Below the pieces are notes generated by a model, which saw only the letters and a program-made list of their open reading frames with translations, searched no databases and was not told where the DNA came from. From NCBI GenBank assembly GCA_022749755.1, contig CM040445.1, positions 5,043,182 through 5,107,181 of the forward strand: a stretch of 64,000 nucleotides of DNA, read 5' to 3'. Each line of letters begins with the position of its first letter. Position 1 is the first letter of the stretch. Position numbers and translations under genes: made by a program. Positions 47,220 through 57,877 of the stretch are shown piece by piece. The DNA comes from Azadirachta indica (Eukaryota; Streptophyta; Magnoliopsida; Sapindales; Meliaceae).

Positions 47220-49140
47220 CTAAAGCTTCATTGGCAAAGGCATCGCATTATTCCTCTGTCTCGTTTTTAATTCGAGCAAGCTCGTCCTCCAAATCTTGGT
47301 TGGGTGGGCAAGGTGGACAACGAGAGACCCAACTGAAGACACTTGAGCCTCCAGATCAACAACCTTGTCTTCTAGAGTGTTGCGTTCCCCTACCCACTTC
47401 TTTCTCTCCCCGATTAGTATTGCCTCTATCTTTTCTTCCCTCTTCTCCAACTTTTACAACTTCCTCTTCAGTGCGTTCCTCTCCGAAGTCAGTTGGTCAA
47501 TCGACTTGTTTAGATTAAAATTGGCGATCAAGCACTCTTTTGCATTGTCAATGTACAAGCTAAGGTAGTGGTACGCCTGCATCAACCGAATGGCAAGTTA
47601 GATAAGGCCGTCTCAATAAAGCCAAAAGGGAATGTTAAGAGATGCTTACCCTACCAATTTGTTGATGAACAGTCTTCAGGACACTATCTATACTAGCAGT
47701 CTCGGCTTGAAAAGATGGTGAGGAATCAACCACGTAGGCCGAACGGTTGACGGAGGGGGAGGGGAGAAGGTGTTCGAACAACTCCCTCTTCCCCTCCGAG
47801 ATGTCTAACTAGGAAAGGATCTTTATTTCATCAACTATTTCACCCTTCTCCACATGTGGTTTCTTGGATAGCCTCTCCTTAACATCTTTTGAAGCCACTG
47901 CTGGACGTCTCCCCTTATCCTTTAAAGTCTCTCATTTATCCTTCTTAGCGCCCAGCTCTGGCTTTTTTGTTTTTGCCTTCTATTCAGCTTCTTTCTTTTA
48001 GTCGACCTTGGAGTGCCCAGTTTTTTTTTCCTCAGGCCCTTGTAATTTTTGCATTATTGAAGTCCCTAAAGAAGACAAAACTAACCCAAGGGAACTCAAA
48101 AGTTTTCCTTTTCCTTTAGGCGGGGCCATTTTCCCTGCAAAACATTAAAAATTAAAAGATTTAGGACAAACAAAAACGAAATATGCTATGAGAAAGAAAA
48201 AGAAACGGGCTATTAAGCCTCACCAGTAAATGCGTCCTGCTCAACGTCTGAAGCAAGTTCTCTTTCTATCTAAAGAGCGACTTCGAACTATTCGCGAGTA
48301 GGGGCGACCTCGACCAGCCCAGATGAAACGAGTTGATCAGGAGAAAGCAAGGTCTTCTGATCAACTTGTTTTGCACGACCAGCATTGATCTTTGATAAGA
48401 GAGGAGTGGCCAAATCCGGCTTTGAACCCCAGGCAACTGCAAAAATAATAAAGAAGATCAGTAAATCTTATCAAAAGCATCTAGCATGAATACGTACATG
48501 CATTAAAGCTAACTCTATGGGATATAGTTACGAAGAATGGGTTTGATAGCATAAGGCATAGGGCCGTGTAAGTTCATCTCAGCTAGAGAAGATTGACCCC
48601 AGTCTCCGTCCACAAAAAACCATCTATCTTTCCAATTCTTATCAGGGTTGCTTGTTACTAATTTATCTGCCTAGGTGCGGGTTTAGAAGTAATAAAAGTC
48701 GGGGTGTTTCTTGGGCCTCTTCTTAAGTAGAAATAAGTACTTAATTTCCCCGATGGTTGGTGAGGTCTGCCCAACCATCGCCTATATTACGTATAGCTCG
48801 GTAATAATTCTATATCTGTTCAGATTTAACTGGTGAGGAGGGATCCCTAAACCATAAAACAGGGTGGCAAAATAGGGTTGTAGAGATAATCAAGCCCCGA
48901 GGAGAAACAGCTCCTCGTTAAAATCCCCTTTTCGGACGACTGGAGAACTCATTAGCTTCAGGGACCCTAAGAGTGACGGATTCAAGAATGTTGTAAAGTT
49001 TTCGGAAGGCTGCCAGGTCAGCCTCGGTGATACTGAACGAGAATTTGCCAGCCTCAAATAAGCTATTTTCCCTGGTCAGATCAACGGGAGGATATTGAGT
49101 TAAAAAATGCTGGCTACTACGAAAGTTCCTATGCAAGTCT
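47220..49140 (-). pseudogene. Antisense ORF of the Tat-like element
   Basis: Read on the minus strand from 49140: FEAGKFSFSITEADLAAFRK, then FATLFYGLGIPPHQLNLNRY, TSPTIGEIKYLFLLKKRPKK, NWKDRWFFVDGDWG, and finally a coiled-coil-like Glu/Lys/Leu stretch (GERKKWVGERNTLEDKVVDL). This order, a gag-like or mobile-domain-like N-terminal part plus a coiled coil, is what I know from the antisense extra ORF of Tat/Retand-type elements. Several stops show it is dead. The plus-strand open frames here are its shadows. Confidence 0.7.
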
Positions 49141-50654
49141 GACTCTGTTTGGTTATCGCCAGGTTCATCACTCTCCTCATCTGAGTTCTCACTTCCCTAT
49201 CTGCTCAGAACCGAGGTTGCTTTTGATATGTATTCGAGGACTGGGAGAGAAAGCAAGGGTAGTTCTAATTGAAAGGTGGTCCTATCTATAGGTGGAGAAC
49301 TTCTTTGTCTCCCGCTTTAATCTACTCAGGGTCCATGTCTCCTTACACGTGGTCAGAAGAGCTGTTAAATAAAACTACCATCTCGAGCTCATGGTAAAGG
49401 AATTCTTAAGTGTTCGACCTAGGGTCCAATATAGTCAAGGGGATTTCGGCATTTAGGTCAAAAATGGCTAAGAGTTAGGCTTTTCTTAAGGGGTTACGTC
49501 CATGTTTCCTAACAAGTGTGACCTTAACCTTATAGTGAAGTCGGTTCCAAGCCTCACAGTTTGTCTCAAACGAGCTCGTTGAGAGGTGTGAAATTCACTT
49601 CATGGGCTGCTGAGGATATCCTTTATGTTAAATTTCTCGGGTCTTACATGGCTAATCTAAGCAAACAACAATGTGTTCTGATCAGTTTAGGGCTCACCGT
49701 TGGACAAAATTATAACCTAGTACTAGTCTTGCTCAGAGGAATTAAGCTCTGCTCAGATTTATGGTTACTACAGGGTTCTCAAACACATCTTAAGCCTAGC
49801 TAAATTCCTGTTTGGATAAGGGCATGGCTAGTTAGATGTTAAGGCAACTCCTGGAAGTCATTCAAGTTTTTAGGTTAATTCTAGCGTCCTCAAAAATCAA
49901 AAATAAGTCTATGTTAAAGCCTATTTACAAAGTTTAGCTGAAAGAATGTAACATTTCATGGGATAAACGACTGAATGACGCTGAAATGCAATAAAACAAG
50001 TTCAACAGAGGGAAGAACTTACCGAAGTAAAGAGATTTACTGGCGAAATAGGAGGTGGAGGCGAACGCGAGGTAGGGTTTTACCCACGAACAGGAATGGA
50101 AATCCGCAACGAAGAATGTAGAGAGCAACGAAAGTTTCTGGGTTTAGTAAAAAACGTGAGAAGAGTATAAAGTGGTAACTATGGGAGAAAGGCGAAATTT
50201 ATAGCCTCCTTGTTCCATGCTGTGAATGAAAAGAACAGCCTAAATGCAACCACAAAGTCTCCTAAGGAGTGCGATCCTTCTGAAGGCGTGATGAGCTAAT
50301 CACACTAAAACACATGTTGGCCAGATGAGAAGTAAGTGGGAGGTAACGTTACGAGCATTTACACACGTTAATTGTCAACGCGAAGATTGAGGTGAAACAC
50401 GAGCATGTTTAGCATTATTGGCGCTTCTTTTAAATTTCAAAAGTTGTAACGTCGCTTTGTGTTCGGCCGTTGGGTAGGTTCTTGCTAGTGTTTGCCACAT
50501 CGTCGATTGGTCGATGAAAACTGTCTGGTCAAATGAATCCAAAATTGTGTTCAAGCGTCTCAGTTGGGCGAATGTTGTTCGAGCAGAGTTCAAGCAGACG
50601 AAAAAATAAAATTTTTAAATGAAAATCCTTTTCACTAAAAACTAGAGAGCTTGA
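49141..50654 (+). other. 3' non-coding part of the Tat-like element
   Basis: No convincing gene. Small minus-strand open frames at 49934-50128 and 50375-50593 may be leftovers of the antisense unit. A purine-containing tract (ACTAGAGAGCTTGA) precedes the 3' LTR. Confidence 0.55.
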
Positions 50655-50744
50655 TGTTTAAGAAGATGGGCTAGTTAAGGGCCCGTAGACCAGTCCATAA
50701 AGATAATTAAGTTGAGTTCAACTCATCAAAATCCTTGAAAAGAT
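50655..50744 (+). repeat. Truncated 3' LTR of the Tat-like element
   Basis: Matches the first 90 or so bases of the 5' LTR (TGTTTAAGAAGATGGGCTAG...CCTTGAAAAGAT) and then stops abruptly at AT-rich host DNA. Confidence 0.85.
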
Positions 50745-51765
50745 TTTAAAAATATAAAATATAAAATATATGGGGTGTTCATGAAAGAAAATATCACCAA
50801 ATGTTGACTTTATGATGTCAATAACTTTGAGATTTTAAAAAAAAAAATTATCACAAGTTCTTGACTTAATTATATTAAAAATGAGTATCATTGAATCTAG
50901 GCTTTCATCATTAATATTAATAATGCCTGCAACATTGAATATAATTATACCGTTTCCAAAATTGTAACTAGAAGTTTAGATTACGAAGGACAAATCTTCT
51001 ACGAAAAAATACATTAAACTAAATCATTGACTAACAATTTTACAGTAAATTTTTAAATAAATAATTCAATACTTTACAACACATTTTAAGTACACAATTA
51101 AAAAAAATGCCGTATTATAACTCACGCTTAACAATTCACCATCTGCCTCATCTAATTATAAATATCTCTCTTTTGAACTAAATCGGTGAGAAAAATAACA
51201 AGATAACACAATTCAAAAATTAAAATAATATCAAATTACTTATTTACCAATGACTTTAGTAAAGAATAAAATACTAAGACGGTAATGGATTCAATTCATC
51301 AAAACAGTCGGCCACTCCATTGTACGTGTACACATTCAACCAATCGAATGCTAGTACAGTTTTGGTACGTTTCCTTTTCTTCAATCGGCTTAATTTGCAG
51401 GGTTGGCCGAAGAGAATCCAGAGAAAATACTGCTAGTGCATGGCTTGAATAAGGACATCAAGACAAATCCAAACTTGCCAAACAGAAATTAACATAAAAA
51501 ATTTATTGAACCACCCTGTATTATTGAGCGGTTGAGATGTCAATTATCAGAGTCGATAAGATTATAATGTTTCAGAATATTTTTAAATATATATATATAT
51601 ATATCTTCTTAATATTTATTAAACTACAAATTCTTCTGTTTCTTTTATGTAGTAAAGAAAAAAAAAATCCCCCGTATATTAATTCTTTCTTATGGTGCTG
51701 TACTCAGATGACTGTTGCAAAGGCAATTGAGCTGAAGAATTTTGCAGTCTTGGAAAATTACACAA
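50745..51765. other. 5' flank of the plus-strand BAHD gene
   Basis: AT-rich, begins with the right copy of the flanking repeat (50761-50797). A TA tract (51588-51603) lies about 160 bp before the start codon. No other gene seen. Confidence 0.6.
50761..50797. repeat. Right copy of the flanking direct repeat
   Basis: AAAATATATGGGGTGTTCAT...AAAATATCAC, partner of 40071-40107, same orientation. Confidence 0.85.
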
Positions 51766-53034
51766 ATGAAACTTCAAATCATTTCCAGAGAAATTGTCAA
51801 ACCATCTTCTCCAACCCCACCTCACCTAAGAACCCATAAGCTTTCTATTTTTGATCAGCTAGCTCCTGATGTTTACTTCCCTGTCATTCTATTTTACTCC
51901 AGATCTTCCATCAAAAGTTCTGATCATCTTAAACATTCCCTATCAGAAATTTTAACTCACTACTACCCTTTTGCAGGACAAGTCAAAGACGATTTTTCTA
52001 TTGATTGTGATGATCATGGTGTTATCTTTATTGAAGCCAATGTGGCCAGTGACATGTCCGAAATCCTTAAAAAACCTGAGATCAATTTGCTGGAAAAGCT
52101 GCTACCATGCCAACCAAGTGAAAGCTTAAGAGCTCAAGTGAACCTTGCGGTCCAGCTTAGTCGCTTTGGTTGCGGCGGGATAGCAATATCTATTTGCTTT
52201 AAACATATTATTGCTGATGCATCAGCTGCAGCCAATTTTATAAAAAACTGGGCTGCAGTTGCTTGTGGTCTCAGTCATATTAAGGATGTAATCTTTGACA
52301 CCACTGCTATCTTCCCTCCACAAGATTCAATAGCACTCGCCAAGAGCCTTTACAATCGTTCACTATCAGCAGAATCTATAATAAAAAGGTTTGTATTTCA
52401 TGGTGATAAAATAGCAGCTTTAAGAGAAAAAATTAGTCAGGGATCATTTTTGGATCGTCCAACACGTTTTCAAGCTGTGTCTGCGCTGATTTGGGGCGGT
52501 GTTATAGGTGTCGTTAGAGAAAGAGATAAAACTGCAATCACACACTTGATAAGAGCTCCTGTAAATCTGAGAAAGAGAATGAATCCACCATTATCTCTGG
52601 AATGCATTGGAAACATCTTTCAAGTGGCAATGGCAAATTGGCCAATGGAGAAGGGAATTGACTACAACAATTTAGCTGGAAAGATTCACGAATCAGTGAG
52701 GATGATAGACGACAACTACGTGAGGAAACTTCATGGAGGTGGTGAGTACTTGAATCAGTTCAGAAATGGAGATGCAGGACTCTTAAAGAGTAATACAAGT
52801 AGGATTTTTGCCATCACTTCTTGGTGTAGACTTCCATTTTATGAAGCTGATTTTGGATTGGGAAAGCCCATGTGGGTAAGTACTGCAATGAGATATAAAG
52901 ATGTTGCCATTCTCTTTGATACCTGCGATGGCGACGGAATAGAAGCGTGGGTAGCACTGGGCAAAGAAGACATGGCCTTGTTTGAACAAGAGCATGGAAT
53001 CCTTGCATATGCTTCATTTAATCCAAGCATATGA
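51766..53034 (+). CDS. BAHD acyltransferase, vinorine-synthase-like, DFGLG variant
   Basis: Acyl-CoA-dependent acyltransferase of specialised metabolism. Single exon, 422 residues from the Met at 51766. An upstream in-frame Met at 51742 would add eight residues, but MKLQIISREIVKPSSPTPPH aligns with family starts. HIIAD is intact (His147, Asp151, in CFKHIIADASAAANFIKNW). The second motif reads DFGLG (362-366, YEADFGLGKPMWV) instead of DFGWG; this motif is structural and variants exist. It ends ILAYASFNPSI. It is closer to the broken copy at 25-32 kb (CGGMAIGVC, KLHGGG, AYASF) than to the minus-strand gene, judged by eye. Substrate unknown. Intact and probably functional. Confidence 0.93.
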   Translation: MKLQIISREIVKPSSPTPPHLRTHKLSIFDQLAPDVYFPVILFYSRSSIKSSDHLKHSLSEILTHYYPFAGQVKDDFSIDCDDHGVIFIEANVASDMSEILKKPEINLLEKLLPCQPSESLRAQVNLAVQLSRFGCGGIAISICFKHIIADASAAANFIKNWAAVACGLSHIKDVIFDTTAIFPPQDSIALAKSLYNRSLSAESIIKRFVFHGDKIAALREKISQGSFLDRPTRFQAVSALIWGGVIGVVRERDKTAITHLIRAPVNLRKRMNPPLSLECIGNIFQVAMANWPMEKGIDYNNLAGKIHESVRMIDDNYVRKLHGGGEYLNQFRNGDAGLLKSNTSRIFAITSWCRLPFYEADFGLGKPMWVSTAMRYKDVAILFDTCDGDGIEAWVALGKEDMALFEQEHGILAYASFNPSI

Positions 53035-55903
53035 GCATTTGTGGTTCGAAAATTTGACAGTTTTCGCTGTTTTCATAAATTGATAAAATCTCTGGAGTAC
53101 TATGCAGAGAGTAAATGTTGTTGACGATAAAAAAGAATTTGTTCTGTATTTGCTTAGAGTGAATTTCAGTTGTTATCGGCGCACTTTAATTTTAATTTAG
53201 TTTAACCCATGAGCTAGAAGCCCGCGATAAACCCAGTAAACTATACTCCATAAAGCCTTTTAAAAAATGTAGACAAGTTGAACGGCCAGTCGATCTGGTT
53301 TTAGTACGGGCACGCGCCGTGTCACCGATTTGTAGTTCAATTAAATACTTTGTGCTTAGTTTCTGTCAATAAATAATTGATTTATGATATATAACATGCA
53401 GATCCATATCCATTCTTGTCGTCCATTATTGCATTCGCACGTTTAATTATTAGCACATATACATAGATAAGATACCAAGGAGGAAGTGTTAGGGAAAATG
53501 CCTTAAAAGCATACAAGTTGTTCACTTTTTAGAATAAATAAAATTAATATTTTTTATATTTAATTATATTTATATTTAATATTAGAAAAATGTTAATTTA
53601 TTTATGTAAGTATAATTTTAGTATTTATAAGTGTGATATATATAAGAGAATTAAAATTATAAATAATAAATTGAAATAGTATACAATAAATTAATTAAAG
53701 TTTAAGTTCTTTAATTAAATATTATTGATGCGGTCTACTAATATTAAAAATGTGATAGTTTTATCCAAATTATCAATATAGTAATATTATGTTAGAGATA
53801 CTTTTTATAATATGATTATATAGAATTGAATTAAATATAGTTTAAATTCTCATATAAATTCCGTTACTAGTTGAGAATTCAAACAATATTAATAAATGAT
53901 CATATGCAGATCAATCTTAATCATGAGTAGTCATAAACTCTTATTTATATTATTAATTTTTTTGAATTACTTGTTAAGATTTGTTCTAATAACAAGCGTA
54001 ACACTTGTATTTTGGAGATTTAATAGGATAAATAGGTGAGAATGAGACATACAAATATGGAATCTATTCTTTTTTATTGGAAGTCAAAAAGATGGTTCTG
54101 TTAAGTGTTAATTTTAAAATTGAACAGTTTGGGCGCTAAATTTATAACTGGTTTATAAATTAACTGTTCGGTGGAGAATTAATGAAACTTAAGAATAAAA
54201 ATGTAATTAGAGAGGTAAAACGGAAAATTGGCCTATCTCTAATTATGGACCATTTATGAAGGATTGAACTGTATGTAATAATTATATCAACAAACTGCTC
54301 AAAATTTTCTTCGTAAAATATATGTATAATTTCAAGAGTTCAATTTCAGATTTTTAGTGAAATAATATTAAAATTAATAAATTGTATTAATTAATTAAAG
54401 AGTTTAATTAATTATTTAAATTTATTAGAGCTTGAAATTATAGGTTCATAGGTCTCCAATACCACCTCTTAGATAAGTGCAGTAAATAATACAATAAATA
54501 AAATTATTACATTGAATATTTATATGTTTAGAAAATAGTTTTCTAAAATATTGATTTAATTAATTAATTAATAAGATATATTTTAAAAAAATATCTTTCA
54601 TTAATATCTAAATAATTTAATTTAAGAAATTAAATTGATAAACTCTCATAGAAATATTTATTCTTTTTATTGTTTCTTTTCAACATTAATTTTGAATTAA
54701 TTAGAGTTTCACTTCTATTATGAGTTGTTTTACCAATTTAATTAATTAATAAATGCTATTAATTAATTAATTTTATTTTAATTGAAATTGTTTTCACTAA
54801 AATATTACTTTTGTTTGAAGCAGTCTTACATATTTAATTAATTAATAAATGTTATTAATTAATTTAATTATATTCTAATTAAAAGTATTAAGAGGTATTC
54901 GTTCTTTTTCTTTCATTTTTTTTATTTATATTAAAAATGTATATTCAAATAAATTTTATAATTTAATTTTTGCATATTTATTTGATAAAATTTTCTAAAA
55001 GGAAGATGGTGACGTCACAGTTTCAAACCTCCACAAATCGCATGCTCCTATCCTCTTTCTCCATTATGTGACTAATTTGCTTGAGTCTTCGAAAAAATAT
55101 GTAACTGAACATGTACATGAAAGATTTTTCTCTTTCAAATTCTCCATTTCTCCTTTGATTTTTCTCAAAGGACAAACGTTTGTTTGGATTTATGCATGAA
55201 ACCTCATGATCCATAGTACACAGCTCGATTATTATATATTGTTATATGTAGCGTAACGTTATGTTGATAATGATAAATCATCAAGTATTACATCAATTGA
55301 AACACAAATGATGTGAGTACATGTCTAACTTTTGTTATTGCTCCGAGGCACTAGCTAAGTCCTACAAACTTTGGCGGAATGTGTATAATGCTCTGTTTGA
55401 ATTTTTAATCTGGTATTTATGTGAAGTTACAATACATTAAGGTCTATGCATGAGCGTCAGTAAGGTAAAATCCAAGAAGACAGTGGCCCTCCATCGAAAT
55501 GACTCGTCAATTACTTAAAACTGTGAATAGAGTCTTAGTCAATAAATCATTAGCACTATTTTGTAAAGCAAGCAGGAAGAGGCATAGTACAATCCCTTTT
55601 TGAGCATAAAGAGTACGTACAGTTGAGGGTCGCAACAATTAATTAGGATGAGCAAAGTATGAAGAATATTATTCAAGAGACTAACAGTGATACTTCAAAA
55701 ACTAGTACAACAATACAGGATTGGAGAATAACATACGGAGCCTGCGAGAATGATCCTAAATTTTAAAGCCTAGAGGTACTAGGACAAGACTACTGGTACT
55801 GCTACAAGATAAACATAGAAAGAGATCCAGAGACAGAGAAAGGGAAAGAAAGTAATTAATTGAAAATAGAACTTGTCCACCGAGCTATATATATATATAT
55901 ATA
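53035..55903. other. AT-rich intergenic region
   Basis: About 2.9 kb. After the BAHD 3' flank, the part from about 53488 (TGTTAGGGAAAATGCC) to about 54990 is extremely AT-rich, with many TTAATTAA palindromes. It looks like an old repeat of unknown class. The remainder up to the small gene shows nothing recognisable. A TA tract lies at 55886-55903. Confidence 0.5.
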
Positions 55904-56137
55904 TCAGAAGGAAGGAGTGCAGGCAATGCAAGCAAGCAAGAGAATGGCAGAGGAAACACCATCTTCTTCAAGACTGGAACTGCTCCTTTTGAACTTGTTA
56001 GCTTTTCCTTTGTTGCATTGAATCATCTGCAGCTTCTGCTGCTGGGATTGCTGCTGATAGCAGTGCTCTCGACGACCCTTATTCTGCTCTTGTTGCTGTT
56101 GATTTCTCTTCATTGCTTCTTCCACTTTCGACACCAT
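55904..56137 (-). CDS. Small plant protein with Gln-rich middle and hydrophobic tail
   Basis: 77 residues, single exon. The N-terminus is MVSKVEEAMKRNQQQQEQNK. A basic and Gln-rich middle (CYQQQSQQQKLQMIQC) follows, then KGKANKFKRSSSSLEEDGVS and a hydrophobic tail SAILLLACIACTPSF. The tail with SSSLEEDG before it resembles small stress-inducible plant proteins I have seen, but I cannot name the family. Support for a real gene: a good TATA box about 110 bp upstream on the same strand, and a codon-like, low-complexity but conserved-looking composition in an otherwise empty region. The tail could be a membrane anchor. Confidence 0.7.
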   Translation of the reverse strand: MVSKVEEAMKRNQQQQEQNKGRREHCYQQQSQQQKLQMIQCNKGKANKFKRSSSSLEEDGVSSAILLLACIACTPSF

Positions 56138-56244
56138 TTTTGCTTCTTATCAAAGATTTTAGGAAGTAAGAGTAGAGAGAAAAGTCCTAACTGAGGATTA
56201 TTGAGGATTGTGCATACATGGGAAAGATCCAAACATGTACCCTC

Positions 56245-56252
56245 TATTTATA
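56245..56252 (-). promoter_or_regulatory. TATA box of the small-protein gene
   Basis: TATAAATA on the minus strand, 108-115 bp before the ATG at 56137. Confidence 0.65.
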
Positions 56253-57877
56253 GCCAGAATAGTACCAAAATGCCCTCGATTTCTGCCAATTTTTACATTA
56301 TAATATTACAGGCAAGGCTTTGGGATCTTCCAGCTCCAAGACCCACTTCATTTATCCTTACAAGGAATTTAAGTATTTATTATGATTTTAACATATGCTT
56401 TGTCATTAGATGTACATATATGCATTATAGAATGGTTAGGTGAGACTTTTAAAATTTTTGCCTCCAATAATATCTGAAGATAGCAACCTTAACACAATTA
56501 TTCATTTAATAAGACCGATTTTGACATTATATTAAAACAGTTTTAAACTAGTTAATTATACGCATTTCTGTATACATTTGGTAAAACATTTTTCGAACCA
56601 GGATAACAGTAAAAAGTTATCTATAAAAGTAACTACTTGTCTGTATATATTATACATTTAAATTAAAATGATTAATATTAATCATTTTGCAAGATGAAGT
56701 CAACATCTTTCTAAATTGATGATATTATATCTTTAATTTATCAATGGATGAATCTAATCTACAAATTGTTATTGGACCCAATAAGAACTTAAATAACAAA
56801 AAGAATCTACAAATTGTATATGTTCATATATTATCATCCCAGCTGGAAATTTTGGAAAAATATTCATTGGATTCTCTTCGAATGCCCAATCATTAACATT
56901 AGCTAGTAATAATTTGTATTAGCTGGTTTAAATTAAATAATCAGTATTCAAAACACAAAATTTAGTTAATTGCATTGCATAAAAATAATACGTATAAAGA
57001 AATCCCACACCTGGTCAACCAACCAATTGTATATTTATAACAATAATAACGATCGAGGACAACGATTTTGTTGATTGGATCTGTATGCTAAAGAGGAGAG
57101 ACATCAGATATATATATATATATATATAGATACATATATACACATACACACACACACACCAAATTGTGACAAAAATAATAAAAATAAAGAAAGAAAACAT
57201 TTAGTTAAAGGGGGTCAAATTGTAGTTATTTTGTAACTCAATGTCCAATTTGAATTAGACTTTACCAGTCCTTGTCGTGACCTTAGATCAAAGAGGACGT
57301 CTTCATGTGCAAAGCCATGTGAGCATGTGTTCATGTTCTCGTCCTCATGTCGACTTACCCACATCCTCAGGGCCCAACGGTCATCATCAATTTTTAAATC
57401 ATTCGTAAGTTTATACATTTTCCCTACCATTTTTTATTTCAATTATTTGTTCAACATACATGTTTCTCACACTTTTGGCCTCTGGGATTATTCTATTTTG
57501 ATCGAGTAATTTCTAAGAAAGCATGTAGCTCGGTTGATTAGACTTTTCTTTATCTTATAAACAAAAATTTTGAAGAATTAATTTAATTTATGTTTATGTT
57601 TATGTTTATGTTGGATGCAAAGGGATTGATGCATAGATATATCTTGAGGTTAGATTTTTTTTTTCTTTTTTTTATAACAGAAGAAAGTTTTCATTTCATT
57701 TTACAACAAATATTACATCCACAGTATAGATTTACGTCCAATTTCATTCAGAAATTACATAAATTTCTCGTAGCATAAAGATTAAATAAATTATAATATA
57801 TACTAAGAATCATGAAGAAGATAAAGATAACTACAACACCATTTGTTTTGATATTTTTAATTGAAAAACAGTATTTT
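56253..57877. other. AT-rich spacer
   Basis: No gene seen. A TA tract and CA repeat lie at 57107-57160, and a TTTATG tandem tract at about 57589-57612. Confidence 0.6.

Larger units (their letters stand above)
40109..50744 (+). mobile_element. Tat-like Ty3/gypsy retrotransposon, decayed, 3' LTR truncated
   Basis: About 10.6 kb on the plus strand. The 5' LTR is 40109-40595 and the 3' LTR only its first 90 bases (50655-50744). After the 5' LTR comes TTTGACACCGTCTATGGG, close to the TGGCGCCGTCTGTGGGA that follows the 5' LTR of many plant Tat-type elements. Order: gag, protease, RT, RNase H, integrase, then a long 3' region with a decayed antisense ORF. Protease and RT active-site motifs are mutated and stops are frequent, so it is dead. 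Confidence 0.9.

Noticed and set aside
47231..47568. Plus-strand Ser/Pro-rich open frames
   Set aside because: Shadow frames of the antisense ORF of the Tat-like element.
57520..57545. GTAGCTCGGTTGATTAGA, similar to a tRNA A-box region
   Set aside because: No B-box at proper distance and no cloverleaf; not enough for a tRNA or SINE.
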